This document shows positions 10,391 through 18,371 of a DNA stretch of 64,000 nt, piece by piece (position 1 is the stretch's first letter; each line of letters starts with the position of its first letter). Position numbers and translations under genes: made by a program. Location of the stretch: NCBI RefSeq assembly GCF_011074885.1, contig NC_054683.1, positions 396,001 to 460,000 of the forward strand. Reading direction: 5' to 3'. The stretch is from Brettanomyces bruxellensis. Lineage: Eukaryota; Ascomycota; Pichiomycetes; Pichiales; Pichiaceae. A model generated the notes under the pieces. It made no database searches. It saw only the letters and a list, made by a program, of their open reading frames with translations, and was not told the DNA's origin.

Positions 10391-10918
10391 TTATAGTTCC
10401 CTTTCAAGGAACACCTCACTGAAATGAATGCACTGCCTATAGCAATCTTCAAATCCGTCTGCTCCCCCATAGTATGGGTCCTCAACAATTGTTGGAAATG
10501 ATGGGTCTTCTCTCCAATTTCCAAACATCTCAACAACTGCTTCAGAACCCCTTGGTCTTATCCTCCTCAAATTTGCAAGGTTTGATTTATCCATGCAAAT
10601 AATATAATCGTATTTCCTGAAGTCCGATGCTGAAATTTGTTGTGCTCGGTGATTTATTGGAACGTTGTGTTTACCACAAACTGCAATTGTTCTGGAGTCG
10701 GGTTTTTCTCCGATATGATATCCAGCTGTGCCAAAAGATGTGATTTCAGAAAATCTCCCATCCAGCTTCTGATCACTCACCACTTTCTTAAAAACGGCTT
10801 CTGCCATTGGTGATCGGCAACTTTTGTGGGTGTTAGTAAGAATTTAGCTCGGCCAGACTATGTTAGATACATACATATTTCCAAGGCAAACAAATGCCAC
10901 TCTGAGTTGCTTTCCCAT
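10391..10918 (-). CDS. LTP1: low-molecular-weight protein tyrosine phosphatase, spliced
   Basis: Exon 1 is 10875-10918 and exon 2 is 10391-10820, giving 157 residues, typical of the family. Splicing creates the P-loop V-C11-LGNIC-R17-SP: the catalytic Cys is in exon 1, the phosphate-binding Arg in exon 2, and the intron splits the Ile15 codon. The general acid is D129 in EDPYYGG. The 54-bp intron has donor GTATGT, an exact TACTAAC and an AAG acceptor. The longest ORF alone starts at the Met after CRSP and so lacks the whole active-site loop. The role is hydrolysis of phosphotyrosine; the physiological substrate in yeast is poorly defined. Its 3' end faces NOT5. Confidence 0.93.
10821..10874 (-). 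other. LTP1 intron, 54 bp
   Basis: On the minus strand it starts GTATGT, has TACTAAC (plus coordinates 10832-10838) and ends AAAAG. The branch-to-acceptor distance is only about ten bases. It interrupts the signature phosphatase loop. Confidence 0.9.
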
Positions 10919-11396
10919 GTTTTAACTATAGTTTTGTTCGTATTGTTGTTTATAGAAAAGTCTTTGAATCTTTTATTACTTGTACAATAATGTTCTGCAG
11001 ATCTGTTTATTCTCACAACTTTTTTTTTCTTTATCGGAAATTTTTCAAGATCTAGATCTATTTCCTCCGATAGGGATGCGCTTTAATTCTCTGATGTCTT
11101 GCCTTGTATTTGTGATTATGGATTTTCCTTTCATTATGAATATTTGTGCATTAAATAGTCACAATACCATAGTTTTTCATTAGGTACAATATCCCTTGCC
11201 CATGAAATCTGCACGAAGCTGAAAAGGTTATATTAAAAGACTACATACGTATTATCGTAGGAAAAAAATATCATTAAAATAGAAACAGATGCTAAAGGCA
11301 TACAGCTATAAGCACGATGATTAAAATAAAAAAGGTAAAAACCCAAGTCCTTCGGATATGCAATAAATCCATGTTTCGAGATATTCAATATTTTAT
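10919..11396. other. TFB3-LTP1 intergenic region
   Basis: Carries the TFB3 3' end and the LTP1 promoter, both for the minus strand. The sequence is AT-rich. A plus-strand reading frame at 10980-11183 has no recognisable content. No RNA gene seen. Confidence 0.5.
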
Positions 11397-12386
11397 TCAC
11401 ACGGCCTTTTCTTCCTCAATAAAGCAATTCAATCCTGTAAACGCCTCATCTAAAGATCTCCTATAATATTGCTCTATCTTATAGCCACCGGCCTTGAACT
11501 GTTCATTCTTCACAACCTTCTCAACATATGGATCTTTGTACCTACTATAATGTAACCTGTATGGTAGCGGACTCAATCTGTCACCATTAAATGGAGTGAA
11601 AGGTGTTTTCATCGAAGCTTCGCGTGCCTTCTTTGATGGCGATTTTTCGTTTCTTAATATTGCCTGTTTTTGTCTTAAATACTTCTTTTCAAGTTCATCC
11701 AATTGTTCCCTATATTTATTGGACCGTTTCTTCATTTGCTCTTTAACAGACCGAAGCACTGCCTCTGGATCCTTCTCCTCCGACGATTCCTGAAGCTGAT
11801 CAATTGCAGTCATCTTTTCTAGATTTTTCAAATTGCTCTTTTCGTATAATATCTGTCTATTAAGTTTGTTCCGTTTTGATTTGTATTGCTTTTCTAGTTT
11901 TTGAAGTCTTATGAATTTCTCATATTCCTGGTCCCTCCTCACATTATTCAATGTTATCGATTGCTTGTTTTCAATCGAGTATTCCTTCAAACGCTCTTCT
12001 GTTTTCTCAACATCTATCTTGTGTAAAAGTTTGTACACAATGTCCTCTATCTCTTCTAAGTATTTGTTGTACTCTTCCGTATTCTTGAAATCAGTTGCTT
12101 TCTTGTTGTATATACTAAGCACCCTCCGACGAATATCGCACTCCTTTTCTACCTCGATATCATCAAAAATCTGGGTTTTGAACTTGTTTTTTCGTAAGAT
12201 CTTGTTGCAATTAGGATACGGACAAACAGATGGTCCTAACGAAAATATTCGGTCCACACAAGCATCACATATCTTATGGTAGCATTCTGGATTAATTTTA
12301 AATTGTATTTCCGGAGAAAGATATTTGTCCGTCTTGCACACGGGGCACATATCCTTGGGCACATTATTCCAATCAAGATCCACCAT
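11397..12386 (-). CDS. TFB3: TFIIH/CAK assembly factor Tfb3 (MAT1)
   Basis: A 329-residue protein. The N-terminal RING finger is intact: CPVC (C14, C17), then CYHKICDACVDRIF and CPYPNC, followed by LRKNKFKTQIFDD, which is typical of MAT1/Tfb3. The middle (about 85-240) is a long charged coiled coil, and the C-terminus is basic. In yeast it links the Kin28-Ccl1 kinase to core TFIIH and supports transcription initiation and repair. The start is the only ATG before the RING. It is divergent from POL32 over a 389-bp gap. Confidence 0.95.
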   Translation of the reverse strand: MVDLDWNNVPKDMCPVCKTDKYLSPEIQFKINPECYHKICDACVDRIFSLGPSVCPYPNCNKILRKNKFKTQIFDDIEVEKECDIRRRVLSIYNKKATDFKNTEEYNKYLEEIEDIVYKLLHKIDVEKTEERLKEYSIENKQSITLNNVRRDQEYEKFIRLQKLEKQYKSKRNKLNRQILYEKSNLKNLEKMTAIDQLQESSEEKDPEAVLRSVKEQMKKRSNKYREQLDELEKKYLRQKQAILRNEKSPSKKAREASMKTPFTPFNGDRLSPLPYRLHYSRYKDPYVEKVVKNEQFKAGGYKIEQYYRRSLDEAFTGLNCFIEEEKAV

Positions 12387-12775
12387 TTTTCCTCTTACTA
12401 TTTTTCTCCCTTCGAGTTGTTATATGCTGATTATAATCTCCCAAAAACGCCACAAGCACAAAAACGCAGTTATTTCAATATCCTTTCAGTTGTATTTAAG
12501 TATATGTCCTTTGTAAATTGAACTGCTGACTTATTTAAGTTATCATCCGATCTATACCGCCTTCAAACATGTGCAAGATATCTTCTTAGCCCGCCGTCAG
12601 ACAAATTATACTCAGGTGTACGGGTGTGTCAACACTCCTTGAAAACATAAATGTGTATATATGCGACGCGACTAAACCCAGGACGCGCTTGCAATTCATT
12701 AGTTTCCTTCCCTGTAGTACAGTAACTTCTTGAAGGTTTTCATTACAAAAAGGGGTCCAGGAACTATTGAACAAT
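12387..12775. promoter_or_regulatory. TFB3-POL32 divergent promoter
   Basis: Bidirectional upstream region of two essential-type nuclear genes. The element acgcgactaaacc... near 12664 includes ACGCGA, and ggacgcgctt lies near 12681. These resemble MCB (ACGCGT-like) cell-cycle elements but are not exact, so the link to S-phase expression of POL32 is only a suggestion. Confidence 0.4.
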
Positions 12776-13957
12776 ATGTCTCTTACAGACAAAAGTATTG
12801 ATGCGATCTCAGATCAGCTTTTTTTGCAAAAGAAGCCGATCACATACAAAGTTCTTTCACGAAAACTTGGGATTTCCAATCATGAATCAAAGTCTCTGCT
12901 TGAACAGTATTACGATAAGTACAAAGACGAGCGAGACGGGTTACAGCCTACGTATATCTTGATAGGAATGCATCGGCATGTGCAAGATGAGGAAGAAAAT
13001 GGTGATTATGGGGAAGATAGTGGATCAATACTTATCAAGCTCTGCAGAAAGGTGGAACTTGAAGATGCTAAGAAGCAGTTTTCAAAAATGCAGTCATGCT
13101 TCATTTACTCTTTGAACGATGGAGATATACCGTTGGACAATATAGTTGTTGCGAACGAAACAATTTCTGAAGTTTCTTCTGACCAGAAAATGACTTTTGG
13201 TCTTGAAACTCCTACGGCGGGAAAATTAAGTCTAAAGGAGAAGGCTGAAATAATTTCCACGACAAAAGATCTCGAGGTCAAAAATGAAATCGTGACGCAT
13301 AAGAAATCTTCAAGCGTAAGTAAAAAGGTGGAGAATGTTAAGAAGGAAAAACCTGAAAAGGATCCATTTGCATTGTATCATTCTCGAAAGAAGGAGGTCG
13401 AGCAAAAGAGTAACGTTACTTTAGACAAGATTCGGCAGGACGATTTCGAGAAAAGTCACAGAAGGCAGATGCCGGCTCGAAAGAAGGCAAAGGTCTTCAG
13501 TCAAAAAAGGCAACAGCATGAGGATGAACTCTCTAAGATGTTTGCTGATGATGTAGATGACAAGTCAGGTAACGAGGATGGTGATTCAAAATCCATTCCA
13601 ATTGAGGTTGAAGGATTAGATACTAAGCCAAGTGAAGTGAAAAAGGCAAGTACAGAACAGGAAGATGCTTTAGAAGGAAAGGTGATAAACGATTTCTTGT
13701 CCAATAGCACTCAAAAGACAGAAACTTCGAAAGAAGATAACGCTGTTAAGACATATGTTGATAAGGATGGATACATGGTGGCAGTGAAGGATAATGACAA
13801 TAGTAAGGCTAACAGTAGAGCATCTAGCCGCCCAAAGAGAAAGGCAGCAAAGGCAAAAAATCATGTGATCAGCGAAAAGGGCTTAAGTAGAAAGCGTAAG
13901 AAAAAGAGTGCTTCAAATCAGACATCGTTAATGTCGTTCTTTGGCAAGAAAAGGTAG
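12776..13957 (+). CDS. POL32: DNA polymerase delta third subunit Pol32/Cdc27
   Basis: A 393-residue protein starting at the ATG of MSLTDKSIDAIS; the reading frame is open three codons further upstream but from a TTG. The N-terminal 130 residues fit the winged-helix region that binds the B subunit (Pol31). The middle is long, acidic/lysine-rich and low complexity. The extreme C-terminus holds QTSLMSFFGKKR, a good PCNA-interacting PIP box (Q-x-x-[L/M]-x-x-F-F), placed exactly where Pol32 and Cdc27 have it. Overall sequence conservation in this family is low, so the PIP box, length and N-terminal pattern carry the call. The role is processivity of polymerase delta, break-induced replication and translesion synthesis. 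Confidence 0.85.
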   Translation: MSLTDKSIDAISDQLFLQKKPITYKVLSRKLGISNHESKSLLEQYYDKYKDERDGLQPTYILIGMHRHVQDEEENGDYGEDSGSILIKLCRKVELEDAKKQFSKMQSCFIYSLNDGDIPLDNIVVANETISEVSSDQKMTFGLETPTAGKLSLKEKAEIISTTKDLEVKNEIVTHKKSSSVSKKVENVKKEKPEKDPFALYHSRKKEVEQKSNVTLDKIRQDDFEKSHRRQMPARKKAKVFSQKRQQHEDELSKMFADDVDDKSGNEDGDSKSIPIEVEGLDTKPSEVKKASTEQEDALEGKVINDFLSNSTQKTETSKEDNAVKTYVDKDGYMVAVKDNDNSKANSRASSRPKRKAAKAKNHVISEKGLSRKRKKKSASNQTSLMSFFGKKR

Positions 13958-14042
13958 TTTGAAATAAACTTGAGTCTGTTCGATTTCTGTTGATTGAAAA
14001 AAAAATATGACTGCGGGGAGGTGATTGATCGATTGTGTGGAA

Positions 14043-14050
14043 AGCGGAGA
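14043..14050 (+). promoter_or_regulatory. GCGGAGA-type motif upstream of MET8
   Basis: AGCGGAGA followed by ATAAA, about 145 bp before the MET8 start. Twelve bases (GCGGAGAATAAA) are identical to the motif upstream of the nitrate transporter YNT1 at 37759-37770. It may be the site of a shared regulator; chance is not excluded. Confidence 0.4.
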
Positions 14051-14193
14051 ATAAAAGCATAAAAAATCTATCTTCCGAGCAAGATGTCGTTGATCCTTCA
14101 TATATTTGCGTATTTTCCAAAGGGAAGATTATATACCACAATGCCAAGTTTCTAAGGCATTTATAGTTTTAATATTACAATACACAATTCAAT

Positions 14194-15053
14194 ATGCAGC
14201 AGGATGCACCAGTTATCCAAGGAGGAGGATCTCTCATGATTTCATGGCAAGTAACTAGTACGTTTAAAACCGATGTACCACTTTTTTTTTGCTATTTTAT
14301 ACTAACTACAAATTTTTTAACACAGATCAAAGGGTTCTTGTAATAGGTGGAGGAAATGTAGGATTATCACGTGTGAACCATTTACTAGAAGCGGATGCTA
14401 AGGTGACCGTTGTCTCAAAAGAGTTGTGCCCTGAGTTGGAAAAGTATGAAGCATTGCAGCTTCTTGAATGTGTTGAGAAGCGTGAGTACAAAGACTCAGA
14501 TTTACAGATGTATGAAACCACAAAAAGAGAACAGATGATGACCTTGGATCTCGAAGATGATGAAAATAGGAAGATTATCGATGATTTCGAGAAGAATCAA
14601 AAGTTTGCTTTGGTTCTCATATGCATTAATGAGCATAAGATTGCTCGTCATATTTATTTCAAGTGCAAACAACTAGGTCTTGTTGTCAATCTTGCGGATG
14701 ATCCTCAACATTGTGACTTTTACTTTGGCTCTGTCTATAGAAGAGGAGCGTTGCAGATCATGATTAGCACTAACGGAAAATCTCCAAGGCTTTGCAACAG
14801 AATTAAAAACTTTAAAATTAAGCCCATGTTTGAGAGCTTGGATATTGCAAATGCAATTGACAACTTGGGTTATATGAGGAGTACATTAAGGAACAAGGTT
14901 GACCCTGGGGAGGACAGAAAAACGGTTAAAGAACGAATGCATTGGAATAGGCAGATAACGGATTTCTTTAGTATCGAGGATTGGTGTGAGATGGATCACG
15001 ACAAAATCGATGCCATTTTGAGCAAGTTTCCGGAGCTACCGACACCTGAATAA
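14194..15053 (+). CDS. MET8: siroheme synthase Met8 (precorrin-2 dehydrogenase/ferrochelatase), spliced
   Basis: Exons 14194-14257 and 14326-15053 give 263 residues. Exon 1 starts MQQDAPVIQGGGSLMISWQV, the expected GGGSL...WQV opening of fungal Met8 homologues; the intron has donor GTACGT, exact TACTAAC at 14300-14306 and CACAG. The NAD-binding loop GGGNVG lies at residues 29-34, and the NLADDPQHCDFYFGS segment carries the conserved aspartates of the active site. The enzyme oxidises precorrin-2 and inserts iron to make siroheme, the cofactor of sulfite and nitrite reductases. A siroheme nitrite reductase (YNI1) lies 26 kb away, and both promoters share a GCGGAGA element. The longest ORF starts inside the intron at 14289 and is wrong. 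Confidence 0.92.
14258..14325 (+). other. MET8 intron, 68 bp
   Basis: Donor GTACGT at 14258-14263, TACTAAC at 14300-14306 and acceptor CACAG ending 14325, in phase 1. Splicing joins the GGGSLMISWQVT start to NQRVLVIGGGNVG. Confidence 0.9.
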
Positions 15054-15608
15054 ATAAGCCATCAAAAAGAGAATGTGTATTGAAATATAAAAAGCATTGA
15101 AAATAATAAACGAATAAGAATTCTGGCAACGACAAATATATAGTAGCAAAAGAAAAGACGAAAGCAGCAAACGTAAAACGAAGAATCGAAATGTGAGCGT
15201 AAGGTTAAAGATAAAATGAAAATGAAAACAACAACAATAGCAATAACGAAAAGGAGATAAAGGCAGAAAACTGAAAACATGACGAAAAGAAAACGCAACA
15301 AAAACAGGAGATTTGATCCAGCAGCAATAAAGGCTGTAGGTGAAACGCGAAAAAGTGTAAATAGTAATAAGTAGTAAGACCCGGGTCAACACAAGAGCCG
15401 CAAAACCGATGATGGAAAACCTAACTTCAGTGAAACCAGTTTGCGGCACAGCCGAAATATTAATGTTCACGTGTCCAAGAGAATGTGAAAGAGAATATAG
15501 AGAAAACAATGCAGCAAATCCAGCAGCAACAACGACATGTTTATGTGCAAGTCAATCAAAGCAAAGGAAAGAAAAGGGTGGTGTAGAGTAGCCGATGCTT
15601 AGTCTCTT
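15054..15608. other. MET8-NGR1 convergent intergenic region
   Basis: Purine-rich on the plus strand, with 3' ends of both genes. A 60-codon ORF at 15409-15591 and longer minus-strand frames of repetitive Phe/Leu/Ser composition look like by-products of base bias. No gene supported. Confidence 0.55.
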
Positions 15609-17417
15609 TTAATCGTGTTCTGGCTTTGTCTGAGGTTGAACGCCTTGTGGAACCTGCTGGCCTGCTAGAAATTGTGCAGATGGGTCAAAATACTGTTGTG
15701 GCATATCCACAAACAGCATTTGGGCATTTTGACCTGGCCGGAGAGGCTCAGAGGTCGAGGATGACGGATGAGATTGCTCTGATTCTGATCGTGGGCCATT
15801 TAGTGGGACCGATGCAGAATTTGCTGGTACGTCTGCAGTGCCCTGGGCCATCTCTGATGGACTTAGCGACATATTAGGCTGCGGTAAAACAAAGTATGGA
15901 TCGTAAAACATCTGTGGACCAGGAGGCATACCCATCATTGGGCCCTGGGATGACTGAGAAGCACCTTGGGGACCGGGAACCATCTCCATTCCAACCATTC
16001 CCATGCCAACAGACATGCCAACACCCAACGGTGGTGAAGAAGGCGGTGGAACTGGTGCACCTGGAGACTGCATGATAATTGGATTGGCAAACGATGGCGA
16101 CATTTGATTCATTGACTCCTGTTTTTGTCTCCACTGCCTGCGTTGGCCACTTCTTCCCCATCTCAGTCTGATTCTAGATCCGCCCAACACGAATCCCTGC
16201 ATTTCATTCACAGCCTGCTGCGCACTTTCATGGGTAGTAAAACGCACAAAGCCGCATCCCTTGCCTGGTGGAACGCAGACGTTGACAATGTCTCCAAACG
16301 GATCAAAGAGAGACCGCAATGCATCTTCGGACACACTGGAATTGATTCCTCCCACAAACACAGTTGTGTTATTTGGGTCCTGGCCGCCGGAATATGGTGC
16401 AGAGCCAGAGCCAGGATATGGAGAAAATACATTTTCACGCTGTGTTGGCACAAACTGAGCCATGAGAGGCTCACCCATGCCAGAGGATCCATCGCCAACA
16501 ATATTGCTGGGACTCTTTTGCTGCACAGGGTAATCAAACTCGCTTCTGCCCATCATATGTCCAAGTCCAAGATTCACGTTGTTACCATTCTGGTGTTTTG
16601 GTGTGGCCAAAGCAACACGAATCGGCCGACCACCAAGCCATTTTCCGTTCATCTCCACAAGGGCACGGTTTCGATCCTCTTCACTCGTAAAACGCACAAA
16701 TCCAAAACACCGAGAAACTCCAGTAGCCGGATCCGTCATCACGCGCACAGTTTTGACCGTGTTAAAATGTGTCTGAAACAGTGATAAAAGGTGTGCTTCA
16801 GTCGTTCCAGAGGATAAATCGCCGACAAAAAGTGAAAACTCTGGGGTCTGCTCCAGCTGTGTGTCTAGAGTTGCTGCAGTTGCCCAATTGAGCCTGAAAG
16901 GCTTTCCCCCTGCTCCGGGGATTGGTGTACCGTTCAACGTTAGAGCATTTTCCGCATCTTTGGGGGTCGAAAATTGTACAAAGCAGTATCCTGAGTGGTT
17001 GGCCAATGCCTGTGCACCCCTATTGCGAGAAATTTGTCGCAATAAAAGATTCCGTTTCGGTTTGATGACCTTAACCATCACCGAAAATCCCAGTTGAGCC
17101 CAAAGTTGTACAATGAAGTTGTCATCCCACCATCCACTAACATCGCCCATCCAGAGTGTTCTTGGTGGAACAACGTTTGCAGGATTAGACGGTGGTTTTG
17201 GTAATGGAAGTGGGGTAGCCAGTGGTTGTTGTGACGCATTCATCCCCGCAGTTCCATCCAAATTTGTAGTTGAAGGAGGTACAACACCAGGGGAAACTGG
17301 TCTTGATGATGGATTTGACGCTGGAAGCTGAAAATTTGTTGGCTTTGCAGATGTGGGGGATGATGTTGATGATGCGGCTGGTGAAGGGGACCTCCCGAAT
17401 TGGTTGGTAATCATCAT
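15609..17417 (-). CDS. NGR1: three-RRM RNA-binding protein Ngr1/Rbp1
   Basis: A 602-residue TIA-1-like protein. RRM1 is at about 86-179 (RTLWMGDVSGWWDD; YCFVQF), RRM2 at 194-271 (FSLFVGDLSS; CFGFVRF) and RRM3 at 350-421 (TTVFVGGINS; CGFVRF). The Ser/Pro/Thr-rich N-terminus and Met/Pro/Gln-rich C-terminus are low complexity. The phrases TPEFSLFVGDLS and VKTVRVMTDPATG...RCFGFVRF point to Ngr1 (Rbp1), a negative regulator of growth that binds mRNA and promotes decay of porin mRNA, rather than its paralogue Nam8. The insert in RRM1 before GYCFV is also an Ngr1 trait. Nam8 is the alternative. Confidence 0.85.
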   Translation of the reverse strand: MMITNQFGRSPSPAASSTSSPTSAKPTNFQLPASNPSSRPVSPGVVPPSTTNLDGTAGMNASQQPLATPLPLPKPPSNPANVVPPRTLWMGDVSGWWDDNFIVQLWAQLGFSVMVKVIKPKRNLLLRQISRNRGAQALANHSGYCFVQFSTPKDAENALTLNGTPIPGAGGKPFRLNWATAATLDTQLEQTPEFSLFVGDLSSGTTEAHLLSLFQTHFNTVKTVRVMTDPATGVSRCFGFVRFTSEEDRNRALVEMNGKWLGGRPIRVALATPKHQNGNNVNLGLGHMMGRSEFDYPVQQKSPSNIVGDGSSGMGEPLMAQFVPTQRENVFSPYPGSGSAPYSGGQDPNNTTVFVGGINSSVSEDALRSLFDPFGDIVNVCVPPGKGCGFVRFTTHESAQQAVNEMQGFVLGGSRIRLRWGRSGQRRQWRQKQESMNQMSPSFANPIIMQSPGAPVPPPSSPPLGVGMSVGMGMVGMEMVPGPQGASQSSQGPMMGMPPGPQMFYDPYFVLPQPNMSLSPSEMAQGTADVPANSASVPLNGPRSESEQSHPSSSTSEPLRPGQNAQMLFVDMPQQYFDPSAQFLAGQQVPQGVQPQTKPEHD

Positions 17418-17641
17418 GAAAGAAATGAAAGAAATTTCAATCGAAAAAGCTCGAATGTATCAATTGCAAAGGCAAAAAAAAAGCAAATGAAGAATTAAGT
17501 TATCGGATTCACCAAACGGAACTGAAAAGCAAATGAACAATTAGTTATAATATGTAATTGTGTCCAAGGCAACTCGAGGAATTTAAACTGATTTGGGCAA
17601 AAAATAATATAAAGAGAGAGAAAAAAAAGCTTGAAATCAAT

Positions 17642-18008
17642 ATGTATATGTATGTTGCTTTTGAACAGCAGCTGCTAAAGCTCAACGACAACTTAAGGTA
17701 CGCACTTCGTAAGAATTGATCAAAAGTGTGCGATCAATAGTAATACCAGAAATCTCGTCTATACGTGAAACGAAAATGCAAAAGTCTTAAAATATGTTGC
17801 TGTTTAAACTCTCACACAATACCGATTAATTTTGTTAGGAGGACAATGGCATCACCTCTGAGAAAGAAGAAACTAAGGATTCGTTCAACAAAATAGAAGG
17901 CCTGACACAAATTGAAGCCGTATGTTTCGATTAAAGGTTAAAAGACTATAACAAAAGATTAGAAGAAGAAAATCCGGTCATTGGTGATGAAGTTGTGGTG
18001 AAAAAAAG
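17642..18008 (+). other. possible multi-exon small gene, unresolved
   Basis: No long ORF, but exon-like pieces line up. One, 17642-17697, opens with ATG and ends at a GTACGC donor; it reads MYMYVAFEQQLLKLNDNLR. A second, from 17839 after a TTAG acceptor, reads DNGITSEKEETKDSFNK and meets a GTATGT just before a stop. A third, ending 18008 at a GTACGT donor, reads NKRLEEENPVIGDEVVVKKR. Composition is coiled-coil-like and acidic, quite unlike random AT-rich DNA. The phases of pieces one and two do not match, and I see no perfect branch point between them, so the model is incomplete. It could be a small spliced gene or a decayed one. I do not recognise the product. Confidence 0.3.
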
Positions 18009-18371
18009 GTACGTTGTCTTTATTTGGATAATCCCAGCAATACTGTGCTGAGCCTATTTATAGAATTGTAATTTTTTTTTCTTTCCCTCTATCATTTCAT
18101 TTCCCTTTCTTGCATTCTGACTTCCGTCTCCCCCCTCTCTACCCCCTTTTCTTCGCTGCTTCTGTTTTATTGTCTTGACGCTCGTTTCAGCATTTCGCTT
18201 TTTTTTTTCATGGTCCTCCGACGGTCGTCTGCAGACTGCCTATCTGGACGGAATGAAGAGCAATCAGTCGATCGACGCTGGAATAAAAGCAAAAAATAAA
18301 AATAAATCAAAAATCAAAAATCAAAAATCAAAAATCAAAAATCAAAAATCAAAAAAACGCGTTAGAGTGAA
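18009..18371. other. pyrimidine-rich upstream region of the AME1-like gene
   Basis: Contains a long C/T-rich stretch (about 18070-18180), typical of yeast promoters, then the aaaaatc microsatellite. An ORF over 18175-18390 translates the microsatellite into Lys/Ile/Asn repeats and is not credible. Confidence 0.45.
18309..18350. repeat. aaaaatc microsatellite, six units
   Basis: Six exact tandem copies of the 7-mer aaaaatc, flanked by imperfect A-rich copies on both sides. It lies just upstream of the AME1-like gene. Confidence 0.95.

Noticed and set aside
15062..15509. Minus-strand ORFs after MET8, 79-157 codons
   Set aside because: Composition is almost only Phe, Leu, Ser, Cys and Tyr, as expected from a purine-rich strand; no start context or domain.
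15409..15591. 60-codon plus-strand ORF
   Set aside because: Lies in a 3' spacer between convergent genes and has no recognisable features.
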